DNA from: Parabacteroides sp. An277
Lineage (GTDB): Bacteria > Bacteroidota > Bacteroidia > Bacteroidales > Tannerellaceae
DNA length: 64,000 nt
Direction: 5' to 3'
NCBI RefSeq assembly: GCF_002159645.1
Contig: NZ_NFJB01000002.1
Coordinates: 143,267-207,266, forward strand
Of the stretch, positions 51,774 through 60,898 are shown piece by piece. Both the position numbers and the translations under genes were made by a program. Numbering within the stretch: the stretch's first letter is position 1; every line of letters starts with the position of its first letter. A model generated the notes under the pieces. The model had not been told where the DNA came from. It made no database searches and worked only from the letters and a program-made list of their open reading frames with translations.

Positions 51774-53237
51774 TCAGGCGTTTCCTTCCCCGATCAATTC
51801 CCGGATGATTTCGCGGTCGTCGAAATGATGCTTCACGCCTTTTACCTCCTGGTAATCTTCGTGTCCCTTTCCAGCTACCAAGACGACATCGCCCCGTTGC
51901 GCCAGCGTCAGCGCCGTTTTGATGGCTTGCCGACGGTCGGTGATGCAAAGCGTGTGGTCGAGGTCGGCAGCCGAAAGCCCGGCCACCATGTCTTGGATAA
52001 TTGCATCCGGCTCCTCGAAGCGGGGATTGTCGGAAGTCAGGATTACCTGGTCGCTCAAGCGGGCGGCCTCTTTCGCCATCATGGGGCGTTTGCCCTTGTC
52101 GCGGTTTCCGCCGCAACCGACCACCGTCAAGACACGCCCGTTGCCATCCAGCACTTCGTGGATACCGTTCAATACGTTCGTCAGCGCGTCCGGCGTATGC
52201 GCATAATCCACGATGGCGGTAAACCCTTTCGGCGAACGAATCGTCTCGAAACGGCCGGCCACGGAATGCAACGTACTGAGTACCACCAACACCTGCTCCG
52301 GGTCTTGCCCCAACGTAACGGCAGCGCCATAGACAGCCAAGAGATTATATGCATTAAACCGTCCGACGAACTGCACCGAGACTTCGCGGTTGTTAATCAA
52401 CAATTCCGTCCCGTCGAAATGCGATTCCAAAATCTTCCCTTTGAAATCCGCCACGGTGCGGAGCGAATAGGTTTCCTTCCGCGCCTTCGTATTCTGAAGC
52501 ATGACCAGTCCGGACTTATCATCGACATTCGTCAGGGCAAAAGCCGAAGCGGGCAGGTCGTCGAAGAACTTCTTTTTCGCACGGAGGTAATTCTCGACCG
52601 TTTTATGGTAATCCAGATGGTCGCGCGTGAGGTTCGTGAAGATACCCCCATCGAACGCCAACCCGGCGATGCGTTTCTGGTCGATGGCGTGCGAGCTGAC
52701 CTCCATGAAAACATACTCACAACCCGCCTCTGCCATTTGGGCGATGAGCGCATGAAGCGTCAGCGGGTCCGGCGTCGTATGCTCGGTCGGAATCGGTTTA
52801 TCCTCTATATAATTGCAAACCGTCGAGATTAAGCCCGCCTTATGCCCCAGACGACGAAACATCGTATATAATAAAGTAGCGATAGTCGTTTTCCCATTCG
52901 TACCTGTGACGCCCACCAACACCAAGCGGCGAGAAGGATTCCCATACCATTCGGAAAGCAGTTCGCCCAACGCCTCCGCCGAGTCCTTCACGACGACATA
53001 CGCGACATCCTGCCGCACCTCCGCCGGCATCGCTTCGCATACGATAGCCGCCGCCCCCTTCTCGATGGCATTCGGAATGTACGCATGACCATCAACGGCA
53101 GTCCCGCGCACGGCCACAAACAGATAGCCAGCCTCTACGCGGCGCGAATCCGATTGAATACCGGAGATTTCCCTATTGATATCTCCTTGGACTTCAACCG
53201 TACTCAAAATCTGAATCAAATCCTGCAAATTCATCAT
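51774..53237 (-). CDS. murE: UDP-N-acetylmuramoyl-tripeptide synthetase (meso-diaminopimelate-adding)
   Basis: The 487-residue ligase adds the third residue of the stem peptide. The P-loop [19 protein letters not shown] (about 108-126) and the specificity motif DNPR in [14 protein letters not shown] mark the meso-DAP-adding type. A carbamylated-Lys region and [12 protein letters not shown] are present. The start has two Met codons in a row (53237, 53234); either is possible. It lies 1 bp after the ftsI-like gene. Confidence 0.95.
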   Translation of the reverse strand: MMNLQDLIQILSTVEVQGDINREISGIQSDSRRVEAGYLFVAVRGTAVDGHAYIPNAIEKGAAAIVCEAMPAEVRQDVAYVVVKDSAEALGELLSEWYGNPSRRLVLVGVTGTNGKTTIATLLYTMFRRLGHKAGLISTVCNYIEDKPIPTEHTTPDPLTLHALIAQMAEAGCEYVFMEVSSHAIDQKRIAGLAFDGGIFTNLTRDHLDYHKTVENYLRAKKKFFDDLPASAFALTNVDDKSGLVMLQNTKARKETYSLRTVADFKGKILESHFDGTELLINNREVSVQFVGRFNAYNLLAVYGAAVTLGQDPEQVLVVLSTLHSVAGRFETIRSPKGFTAIVDYAHTPDALTNVLNGIHEVLDGNGRVLTVVGCGGNRDKGKRPMMAKEAARLSDQVILTSDNPRFEEPDAIIQDMVAGLSAADLDHTLCITDRRQAIKTALTLAQRGDVVLVAGKGHEDYQEVKGVKHHFDDREIIRELIGEGNA

Positions 53238-53238
53238 T

Positions 53239-55395
53239 TTATTTCAGTGTAATCCATATTGTTTGTCCTTTTACTACACGACGACCCGGCGGAATACTCT
53301 GGGAAGTGACCCGACCGGCACCCGAAAGCGTCACCTGCAGCCCCGCATTCTCCAACAAGTAAACCGCATCTTTCGCCCCCATGCCATAGACCGACGGCAC
53401 CAATCCGTCTATTACTTTCAAATTGCGCAAACGGATATGAGACGAATCACGCTCGGCACGTACCCAATAGGTCGACGCGCTGTCCGCCCACTGCACATCC
53501 AGTTCGTTCAATACCTCCTCGACAGCCTGCTTCTCGCCTGCCTTGGTAGCCGGGAGCCATACCGCCATCGAATCCCGTTCCATATCCTCCACTTTGACAC
53601 GGATATGGCTGGCGTAAATCTTCTCCGCAATCGCCTTCACGACACCCCCCGACATCGTACCACCCGAAGGATACCCAATGCGTGGCTGGCGAATCACCAC
53701 AATGCAGCTATACTTCGGGTCGTTTGCTGGGAAATACCCTGCGAACGCTACCTGATGCCCCGCCTGACGATAAACACCGCCCGAAGCTATCTGCGCCGTT
53801 CCCGTCTTACCTGCAATCGGGATGATATCAGAATGCACCGCCTTTCCCGTACCGCTATCCACCACGCCTATCAACATGTGCTGAATCTTCGCCAACGTCT
53901 CGGTCGAACAAATGGATTGCTTCAATACTTCGGGAGAGAAGGCACGCACCGTTTTGCCTCGGTGCTTAATTTCCTTGACAAAATAGGGACGCATCATTTT
54001 CCCTCCGTTGGCAATCGCGTTATAAAAAGCTAAGGTCGATATCGGCGGGATTTGGGTTTCATATCCGAAAGACATCCAAGGCAACGTCGTCTTCGACCAA
54101 TACTGGTTCGGGTCGTCAGGCCGACGGATTTTAGCCCGCCCAGCACCTGGAATATCGATCTTCAAATCAGCATTCATACCAATGCGATACAAGCCTTCCA
54201 CAAACTTCGTCGGGTTGTCCGCATATCCTTTTAAAATCGTTTTCGCTACGCCAATATTGGAAGAATACCAAATGGCTTGCTCCACCGTAATCTTTCCATA
54301 ACCGCCCCGGTGCATGTTATGGTCGGTCATGCGTGCGCCTTTATACATATATATACCATTACCTACGTCCACCGTATCGCCTGGCTGACACACCCCATCT
54401 TCTAAAGCCACCATAATGGAAGCGACCTTAAAAGTAGAACCCGGTTCTGTCTCATCGGCTACGGCATGGTTCATCGTCTCGGCATATACGCCTTCTCGTA
54501 CACGGCCCATATTCGTAATGGCCTTTATTTCGCCCGTCGCTACCTCCATGACAACGGCCGTACCCGAAGCCGCATCAATTTTCTTTAGCATATCCACGAG
54601 AGATTTCTCCGTCAGGTCCTGGATATCAATATCGATGGTCGAATAGACATCCATTCCTTCGATAGGCTCTTCTTCCGTCACATTCGTCCATTGTCCATTC
54701 AAACGACGAATGGCATTCCAGCCCGGCTTTCCCCGAAGAAGCGAATCATACTGGAGTTCCAGTCCATTCTTACCTTTTGTCACACCCGACGTATCGATTT
54801 CACCATACGTATCACCTATCGTACGCGACGCCAACGAACCGAAAGGCTTCTCACGCTGTACCATCTCCTTGACCACCAATCCTGTCTTGTTCGAATTATT
54901 CATTCGGAAGAATGGGAAAGACTTCAAATTCTTCAATTCATAATAAGAAATTTTCTTCGAAACCACCGGATAATAACGGCTTCCTATGGCATAACCTCTG
55001 CGCAGATGGGCTTTATAACCTGCCGGCGTCCGGTCTTGAAATGCATGTGAAAGGCAAATGGCGAGCGAATCCAAATTAGCGTCGAACACTTTCTTATCAA
55101 ACCCGCCGGCTTTGAAGTCCATAAAGGTATAATAACGAGGTACACTGGTCGCCATCAACTTACCATCATACGAATAAATATTTCCCCGGCTGGGATAAAT
55201 CCGACGATCCGGACGTTCTTGCGTCTTAGCCAATGCCAACCATTTATCCTTTTCTACAAAAGCCGTCTTACAAGCCTTGAACACAATCATACCCGCCAAG
55301 CACAACAAGAAGACGACAATGATGGCATAGCGCACCAGAATCCATTTTCCCAAGTCCGGATTCTGTTCTTTCTTTTTTGCTTCCTCTTCTGCCAT
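53239..55395 (-). CDS. ftsI: Division-specific penicillin-binding protein (FtsI-like) with C-terminal PASTA domain
   Basis: The 718-residue class B PBP cross-links septal peptidoglycan. One N-terminal TM helix ([19 protein letters not shown]) anchors it; a pedestal domain follows. Transpeptidase motifs are STFK in [12 protein letters not shown] (Ser about 327), SSN in [11 protein letters not shown] and KTG in [11 protein letters not shown]. The last about 60 residues ([20 protein letters not shown], then [15 protein letters not shown]) form a PASTA domain, unlike proteobacterial FtsI but usual in Bacteroidetes. It is 3 bp after the ftsL-like gene and pairs with FtsW. Confidence 0.94.
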   Translation of the reverse strand: MAEEEAKKKEQNPDLGKWILVRYAIIVVFLLCLAGMIVFKACKTAFVEKDKWLALAKTQERPDRRIYPSRGNIYSYDGKLMATSVPRYYTFMDFKAGGFDKKVFDANLDSLAICLSHAFQDRTPAGYKAHLRRGYAIGSRYYPVVSKKISYYELKNLKSFPFFRMNNSNKTGLVVKEMVQREKPFGSLASRTIGDTYGEIDTSGVTKGKNGLELQYDSLLRGKPGWNAIRRLNGQWTNVTEEEPIEGMDVYSTIDIDIQDLTEKSLVDMLKKIDAASGTAVVMEVATGEIKAITNMGRVREGVYAETMNHAVADETEPGSTFKVASIMVALEDGVCQPGDTVDVGNGIYMYKGARMTDHNMHRGGYGKITVEQAIWYSSNIGVAKTILKGYADNPTKFVEGLYRIGMNADLKIDIPGAGRAKIRRPDDPNQYWSKTTLPWMSFGYETQIPPISTLAFYNAIANGGKMMRPYFVKEIKHRGKTVRAFSPEVLKQSICSTETLAKIQHMLIGVVDSGTGKAVHSDIIPIAGKTGTAQIASGGVYRQAGHQVAFAGYFPANDPKYSCIVVIRQPRIGYPSGGTMSGGVVKAIAEKIYASHIRVKVEDMERDSMAVWLPATKAGEKQAVEEVLNELDVQWADSASTYWVRAERDSSHIRLRNLKVIDGLVPSVYGMGAKDAVYLLENAGLQVTLSGAGRVTSQSIPPGRRVVKGQTIWITLK

Positions 55396-55398
55396 CGT

Positions 55399-55725
55399 TT
55401 ATTTCTCCAATTCATACGGAGGAGTTTGTGCCCCCTCCAAATCAATACCTTGTTCTTCTATCAGCGATTCGATTTGGGATTGCCGGCTATGTCCTGTCAG
55501 TTCGGAAGAGATAGATAATGCTTCAAAACGCACATCTTGCAATTCCTTTTGCAAATGGTCTATCCTGCTCAACTTTTGCATGCAGCTATACCGATTTCCA
55601 ATAAAGAAAATGATTAACACGACAATCAGCACAATCATCCGTGTATGGCGCATGATGAAATCCCCATTCAGGATTCCACCTCCCAATATATAAATAAACG
55701 AGAAATGTTTTTTCTTCTTTTCCAT
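55399..55725 (-). CDS. ftsL: FtsL-like small bitopic division protein
   Basis: The 108-residue protein has one TM helix (MIVLIVVLIIFFIGNRYSC, about residues 30-48) followed by a short coiled-coil-like segment (QKLSRIDHLQKELQDVRFEALSI), the FtsL architecture. FtsL with FtsB and FtsQ activates FtsWI. The call depends on architecture and on its place between rsmH (9 bp) and ftsI (3 bp). Confidence 0.85.
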   Translation of the reverse strand: MEKKKKHFSFIYILGGGILNGDFIMRHTRMIVLIVVLIIFFIGNRYSCMQKLSRIDHLQKELQDVRFEALSISSELTGHSRQSQIESLIEEQGIDLEGAQTPPYELEK

Positions 55726-55734
55726 TGCTTTGCC

Positions 55735-56655
55735 TCATTCTTTTCGTTCTGCAATCCGTAATTTAGCACTTCGCGAACGGGGATTTCGTTCGATTTCTTC
55801 GTCGGAAGGAACGATTACTTTGCTATTTACCAATCGGAAAGGCGATTGCACATTCCCATAGAAGTCCTGCTCTGCTTTGCCTTCGAAATTACCCGCCTTC
55901 AAGAAATTCTTTACCAACCGATCTTCCAACGAATGATAAGTAATGACAACCAAACGTCCGCCCGGTTTCAATACAGGGAGCGTGGATTGCAACATCTCCT
56001 TCAACGCCCGCATCTCGTCGTTCACTTCGATGCGCAATGCTTGAAAGACCTGTGCCAGAAATTTCTTTTCCTTATCCTTTCCCACGAAGGGTTTCAACAC
56101 ATCCAATAAATCCGCAATCTCCGAAAAAGGCTTTTCTGCCCGCGCTTTCACAATCATAGCCGCCAATTTGCGTGCTACCTTCACTTCGCCATACAGACGA
56201 AACAAATCCGCCAACGCTTCTTCTCCGTAGGTATTCAGAATGTCTGCCGCCGTTTGCCCCGCACGGGTGTTCATCCGCATATCCAACGCTCCTTCGAAAC
56301 GGAAAGAGAACCCCCGTTCCTTCGCATCGAAATGGTGAGACGAAACGCCTAAGTCCGCCAACAAACCATCCACCTGCCCGACCCGGCCATAGTAACGCAT
56401 GAAATTGTACAAATAACGGAAGTTACTCCGCACAAACGTAAACCGTGCGTCCGCAGGGATATTCTGCTCTGCATCCGCATCTTGGTCAAAGCCATACAAA
56501 TGCCCCCCTTCGCCCAATTGTTTTAAGATTTCCCGCGAATGTCCACCTCCTCCGAAGGTTACATCCACGTAAATGCCTTGCGGTCTAATAGCTAATCCCT
56601 CCAAACTTTCGGGCAATAGAACCGGCACATGATACGCGTACTCTTGTAGTTCCAT
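55735..56655 (-). CDS. rsmH: 16S rRNA (cytosine1402-N4)-methyltransferase
   Basis: The 306-residue SAM-dependent enzyme methylates N4 of C1402 in 16S rRNA. Motifs are HVPVLLPESLEGL at the start, VDVTFGGGGHSREIL (SAM site, about 28-42), LADLGVSSHHFD and ALRIEVNDEM, then VVITYHSLEDRLVKNF. A longer frame opens at 56721 but MELQEYAYHVPVLL at 56655 matches family starts. It is the first gene of the dcw cluster here; mraZ is absent from its usual place upstream. Confidence 0.94.
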   Translation of the reverse strand: MELQEYAYHVPVLLPESLEGLAIRPQGIYVDVTFGGGGHSREILKQLGEGGHLYGFDQDADAEQNIPADARFTFVRSNFRYLYNFMRYYGRVGQVDGLLADLGVSSHHFDAKERGFSFRFEGALDMRMNTRAGQTAADILNTYGEEALADLFRLYGEVKVARKLAAMIVKARAEKPFSEIADLLDVLKPFVGKDKEKKFLAQVFQALRIEVNDEMRALKEMLQSTLPVLKPGGRLVVITYHSLEDRLVKNFLKAGNFEGKAEQDFYGNVQSPFRLVNSKVIVPSDEEIERNPRSRSAKLRIAERKE

Positions 56656-57534
56656 TTTCTTCCTTTCCGTGTTAAAATAGTACTTTAACAAATGCGACTT
56701 ACTACTTTGATTTGTAAACATCTGCTCATTTCGCGGGTAAAATTACATATTTACCCTTTCTCCTGCCAGAAAAAACGCAAAAAAAGTTATCAACAGGTAG
56801 AAAATAAAATGTCAATTTGTCGTATCTTATCTACTTTTCCATGCAAAAAACCAGCTATTTCCACTTTTACCTAACATACCTTTCGCCCAAACAACAGAAA
56901 ACAGCGCAAAAGCAGCTCTGTTTTCCACCCATCCTAAGCGAAAACGATGCCATTTATACCTTCCGGAGAGGGAAATCCAGGCATAATCGAAAAGGTTTTT
57001 CGTTACTTTTCGACGCGAAAATAACTACTTTCGGAAGCATTTATAGGCATAAACGAAAAGAATGAGAGGGAAATCCGAACCTAAAAGTCGCTCTTTTCAG
57101 CGATTTCGTACGCCATTTCGTCCAGAACAAAACCTATCCCTTAAGGTTCTCTTCCGATACAAACCAATAGAAAACAATTGCTTACCCTTCCAAACCAGCT
57201 TTCTAAACGCCTTCATTCCGGCATTTTTACCAGCACTTCCCGCTAATCCTCGAAATAAAGGCGCTACAAGCCGTTTGTTTGACATTTTGACAAATTGACA
57301 TTCCTCGTTTCATCCACACAGACGAAAACAGAGAGGATACTTATCTTTTGCCTAAAGTAAGGAAACAATTACGTCTCTTTCTTTCCTCAAACACCTCTTT
57401 CATTTTGTTCGATTTTATGCAATTACAATTTCAATTTGACGTTAAACAAAATAAGAATAAAACAAATTGAAATATCAATGCAGATATAAAAAGAAAAAAG
57501 TCATTTTGCAGATGAATATAAATACAATATGTCA
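56656..57534. other. Gene-poor gap between divergent rsmH and glnK
   Basis: This gap of nearly 900 bp has no convincing gene and no mraZ. A small hairpin GGGTAAA/TTTACCC lies near 56737-56758. Several words such as cgaaaag/cttttcg recur in 56980-57065 without forming a clear repeat. Short ORFs here have no coding character. I see no confident promoter for rsmH. Confidence 0.6.
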
Positions 57535-57542
57535 TATCTTTG
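57535..57542 (+). promoter_or_regulatory. Promoter -7 box of the glnK-amt operon
   Basis: TATCTTTG on the plus strand, about 60 bp upstream of the ATG at 57602. A TTTTG at 57504-57508 is the nearest -33-like element but the spacing (26 bp) is long. Confidence 0.5.
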
Positions 57543-57601
57543 CACCAAACGAAAAACAAATGATAAGATAAACCTATGTAACAACAAAATAAAGTAAGCG
57601 T

Positions 57602-57958
57602 ATGAAGAAAATAGAAGCAATTATCCGAAGGTCTAAATTTGACGATGTCAAACAAGCCTTGTTGGAGGCCGATATCGAATGGTTTTCGTATTACGACGTA
57701 CGTGGAATCGGGAAAACGCGCGAAGGGCGTATTTACCGGGGTATCGTCTATGATACCAGTTCCATAGAACGCATCCTCCTCTCTATCGTTGTTCGCGACA
57801 AGAATGTAGAAAAGACCGTCCAAGCTATCCTAAAGGCGGCACATACCGGAGAAATAGGAGATGGACGCATTTTCATCACACCTGTAGAAGATGCTATTCG
57901 AATCCGTACAGGCGAACGGGGAGATATTGCCCTCTATAACGCAGAACAAGAAAAATGA
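57602..57958 (+). CDS. glnK: P-II family nitrogen regulatory protein
   Basis: The 118-residue trimeric signal protein senses ATP/ADP and 2-oxoglutarate. Features are MKKIEAIIRRSKFDDVKQAL at the start, the T-loop GIGKTREGRIYRGIVYDTSSIE (about 36-57, with Tyr residues near 45 and 50) and the C-terminal nucleotide-binding GEIGDGRIFITPVEDAIRIRTGERG. The T-loop is of the amt-linked Bacteroidetes type. It lies 36 bp before the ammonium transporter gene; in other bacteria GlnK blocks AmtB when nitrogen is ample. Confidence 0.94.
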   Translation: MKKIEAIIRRSKFDDVKQALLEADIEWFSYYDVRGIGKTREGRIYRGIVYDTSSIERILLSIVVRDKNVEKTVQAILKAAHTGEIGDGRIFITPVEDAIRIRTGERGDIALYNAEQEK

Positions 57959-57994
57959 AACCCAATAAGCATTCACCTAAAAAACAAAAGAAAT

Positions 57995-59347
57995 ATGAGC
58001 ACATATAACGAAAATAATTCCATGCGCATAAGAAAAGCCCTCCTCTTCGGGTTGCTATGGGGGATTATCCCTTGCATATCTGCACAAGAAATCACCCAGC
58101 CGAGCACATTGGATTCGGGCAATACGGCTTGGTTGTTGACGGCCTCTTTGTTGGTCTTGCTGATGAGTATTCCCGGCATTGCCTTGTTTTATGGCGGATT
58201 AGTCCGGCGGAAGAACGTACTAAGTGTTATGATGCAAACGCTCTTTATCGTAGGCATCGTGAGCATTTTATGGATTGCGTTCGGGTATAGTTGGGCATTC
58301 GACACCAGTTTTGCGGAGTCGGGCAATCCGTGTGCCTTTTTCATCGGAGGTTTTCAGAAAGCATTCCTACAAGGCATTGACATCCATACGCTCACAACAG
58401 GCAACATTCCGGAATTGCTTTTCGTGATGTTCCAGTGCATGTTTGCTATCATCACTCCAGCTTTGATTTTAGGCGCATTTGCCGAACGCATCAAATTCTC
58501 AGGCTATATCCTTTTTATCTCATTATGGGTTGTTTTGGCCTATTTTCCCATGGCGCATTTGGTATGGGGCGGAGGCTTTTTGCAACAGATGGGTGCGATT
58601 GATTTTGCCGGAGGAACCGTAGTACATATCAATGCCGGTATTTCTGCATTGGTGATGGCCATCCTATTGGGTAACCGATCAGATTACCGTGCAGGACATC
58701 CAATTACGCCCCACAACGTACCGCTTGTCTTCATGGGCACCTCTTTCTTATGGATTGGTTGGTTCGGATTCAATGCAGGTAGCGGACTTGCCGCCGACGG
58801 ATTAGCCGCCAACGCGTTCTTAGTAACACATGTAGCCACGGCTATGGCAGCTATTACTTGGATGGCAATGGATTGGATTTGCAATAAAAAACCAACAACT
58901 ATCGGCGCATGTACCGGTGCCGTAGCCGGATTAGTCGCCATCACACCTGCAGCCGGTACCGTCGATTTGATAGGAGCATTCAGCATCGGAATCATTACGC
59001 CTATCGTATGTTTCTTCATGGTCGCCGTAGTGAAACCTAAGTTCAAATACGACGATGCGCTGGATGCGTTTGGCGTGCATGGCGTAGGAGGAATCGTCGG
59101 TTCGATCCTGACCGGTGTGTTTGCCACCCGCTTCGTGTCTGGCGGCGTGCAAGGAGCTTTGTATGGGGATTGGCATCAACTCGGAGTACAATTATTCGCC
59201 ACAGCGATATCGATTCTCTTCAGTATCGTGATTACTTTCCTTCTATTCAAATTGGTAGACGCGACCATAGGTTTACGGGTCGACAAACGGGTGGAAGAAG
59301 AGGGGCTCGACATCTACGAGCACGGTGAGTCCGCCTACAACCATTAA
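57995..59347 (+). CDS. amt: Ammonium transporter
   Basis: The 450-residue membrane channel has an N-terminal signal-like helix (RKALLFGLLWGIIPCISA) and eleven TM helices. Amt signatures are WLLTASLLVLLMSIPGIALFYGGLVRRKN, the central DFAGGTVVHINAGISALV (with the first pore His) and DDALDAFGVHGVGGIVGS (second pore His), both intact. An alternative start is ATG 58022, directly before the signal-like helix. It is co-transcribed with glnK, and should import NH4+/NH3 under its control. Confidence 0.94.
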   Translation: MSTYNENNSMRIRKALLFGLLWGIIPCISAQEITQPSTLDSGNTAWLLTASLLVLLMSIPGIALFYGGLVRRKNVLSVMMQTLFIVGIVSILWIAFGYSWAFDTSFAESGNPCAFFIGGFQKAFLQGIDIHTLTTGNIPELLFVMFQCMFAIITPALILGAFAERIKFSGYILFISLWVVLAYFPMAHLVWGGGFLQQMGAIDFAGGTVVHINAGISALVMAILLGNRSDYRAGHPITPHNVPLVFMGTSFLWIGWFGFNAGSGLAADGLAANAFLVTHVATAMAAITWMAMDWICNKKPTTIGACTGAVAGLVAITPAAGTVDLIGAFSIGIITPIVCFFMVAVVKPKFKYDDALDAFGVHGVGGIVGSILTGVFATRFVSGGVQGALYGDWHQLGVQLFATAISILFSIVITFLLFKLVDATIGLRVDKRVEEEGLDIYEHGESAYNH

Positions 59348-59383
59348 TGGCTTTCATGCGATTTTCCCATTTTTTTGCTTTCC

Positions 59384-59420
59384 TAAAAAGCGGTGCGCTT
59401 CCTTACGGGGCGCACTTGCT
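59384..59420 (-). terminator. Terminator after birA (possibly bidirectional with amt)
   Basis: AGC then GTGCGC (59389-59398) pairs with GCGCAC then GCT (59410-59420) with a small bulge; in minus-strand sense TTTTT follows (59384-59388). It lies 3 bp below the birA stop. Confidence 0.65.
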
Positions 59421-59422
59421 CT

Positions 59423-60154
59423 TTACAGAATGGCCTTCACCTCCTTAAACGCATAACGTCGTATTTCCCCATGGGGTAATCGCAACAGCAAATGACCCGT
59501 CGGTTCGATACCGGCTATCTCTGCCTCGAATTCTCCATGGGCATCTGCATACAGGTAAACCCCTTGTCCCCGATACAGCGACTGACGATAAAACGCTTCG
59601 ATTTCCGCCTCCCGTTCTTGCAGCAACATGAGGTAATTGGCATACAAATGTCGCAAAAATTCCTCCAGCAACGCATCAAGTGCCTGTTCGTGTCCTGTTA
59701 TCTGGAACAAAGAAACCGGGTTGGGGGCATCGCTTCGGAACGCGGCCTGGTTAACGTTGATGCCGATTCCAATAATAGACGTATCCAGCAAGGTTCCCAT
59801 CAGCTCGTTCTCAATCAACATGCCGCAAATCTTCCGGTCATGCCAATAAATATCGTTCGGCCACTTGACAGTTATTCCTTCCGCATACGCATCCAACGTT
59901 TGCTTCACACTAAGCGAAGCCACTTGGGAAATCAAGAATTGACGCTGGGCGGGCAAACAGGTAGGGTACAGCACTACGCTAAAGGTCAAGTTCTTTCCCG
60001 CTTCCGATTCCCACGCATGGCCGATTTGTCCGCGCCCGGCCGTTTGATAGTCCGCCCATACGACGCTTCCTTCCGGCAACCGCTCCTTTTGCAAATAATC
60101 CCGCAAATAGGTGTTCGTCGAGTGCGTCTCCTTCAAATGAATGATATGTTCCAT
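59423..60154 (-). CDS. birA: Biotin--[acetyl-CoA-carboxylase] ligase
   Basis: The 243-residue enzyme attaches biotin to biotin-carboxyl-carrier protein. Visible are HLKETHSTNTYL at the start, the biotinyl-AMP loop TAGRGQIGHAWESEAGKN (about 38-55), VKWPNDIYWHDRKICGMLIE and GIGINVNQ. It lacks the N-terminal HTH of E. coli BirA, so it is the monofunctional type without operator binding. It follows yraN by 12 bp. Confidence 0.93.
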   Translation of the reverse strand: MEHIIHLKETHSTNTYLRDYLQKERLPEGSVVWADYQTAGRGQIGHAWESEAGKNLTFSVVLYPTCLPAQRQFLISQVASLSVKQTLDAYAEGITVKWPNDIYWHDRKICGMLIENELMGTLLDTSIIGIGINVNQAAFRSDAPNPVSLFQITGHEQALDALLEEFLRHLYANYLMLLQEREAEIEAFYRQSLYRGQGVYLYADAHGEFEAEIAGIEPTGHLLLRLPHGEIRRYAFKEVKAIL

Positions 60155-60166
60155 ATGCCTTCTATT

Positions 60167-60535
60167 TTAATATCCGGGTGCATAAAATGCATCCTCTATG
60201 TGTTCGCGGATATGATACCCTTCCGCATCCTTTACCAATGTAATAATATCGAAACGAACCGGCGCATCCAGATTGAACAGGCGCACATACGCATCTGCCG
60301 CCGTCACAAGGCGTTGGATTTTCTTCCGATTGACGGCCATCTCCGGTTCAAGCCAGAAATCCGCCGAGCGGGTCTTCACCTCTACCACGACCAATTCGTT
60401 CGCCTGCACTGCCACAATATCCAGTTCGAAGTGATGGTAATGCCAATTGGTGTGCCGGATATGATATCCACGTTTCTCCAAATAAGCGCGTGCTATTGCT
60501 TCGCCTTCTTTTCCTATTTCATTTCGTAGGGCCAT
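60167..60535 (-). CDS. yraN: YraN-family (UPF0102) endonuclease-like protein
   Basis: The 122-residue protein has the restriction-endonuclease-like core: Glu in NEIGKEGEAIARAYLEKRGY, HFELDIVAVQANELVVVEVKTR (Asp and Glu-x-Lys) about residues 35-58. Members are small PD-(D/E)XK-fold proteins of uncertain role in DNA repair or uptake. It is co-oriented with birA, 12 bp apart. Confidence 0.9.
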   Translation of the reverse strand: MALRNEIGKEGEAIARAYLEKRGYHIRHTNWHYHHFELDIVAVQANELVVVEVKTRSADFWLEPEMAVNRKKIQRLVTAADAYVRLFNLDAPVRFDIITLVKDAEGYHIREHIEDAFYAPGY

Positions 60536-60624
60536 GCTTTTTATTCTCCGAATTAATAATCATCTTTCCTGTTTGTTTATTTTTGCTCGCAGACAAAAGC
60601 CTTTTTCCGCTTCGGCGGGATTTT

Positions 60625-60845
60625 TGCTTGCGAAATAATCTTTACCGACGATGTCAGGAAGCTTTTGCTCGCGAAATAATCCTTCCCGACGATGTCACGA
60701 AGCTTTTGCTTGTGAAATAATCCTTCCCGACGGCGTCGCGAAGCTTTTGCTCGCGAAATAATTCTTCCCGACGATGTCAGGAAGCTTTTGCTTGTGAAAT
60801 AATCTTTCCCGACAGTGTCGCGAAGCTTTTGCTTGCAAGCAAAAC
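60625..60845. repeat. Intergenic tandem repeat, 41-bp unit, about 5 copies
   Basis: GAAATAAT recurs at 60632, 60673, 60714, 60755 and 60796, exactly 41 bp apart. Palindromes of the types TTCCCGACgatGTCACGAA and TCGCGA alternate about 20.5 bp apart. It starts about 54 bp after the stop of the O-antigen-ligase-like gene and ends about 90 bp before the yraN ATG. Confidence 0.92.
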
Positions 60846-60898
60846 AGAGCCGTGCCCGTTTCCACGCATTATCTCCGGATTTTTCACTGCAAAGGTAA

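Noticed and set aside
51485..52116. Repetitive ORFs on both strands, including one of 221 codons
   Set aside because: They read through the 42-bp array between murE and mraY and then through murE in the wrong frame. The repeated peptide only mirrors the DNA repeat.
56692..57298. Small ORFs in the rsmH-glnK gap, considered as mraZ
   Set aside because: None has the MraZ pattern (a short beta-rich protein with two DxxGR-type motifs), and their composition is that of A+T-rich noncoding DNA.
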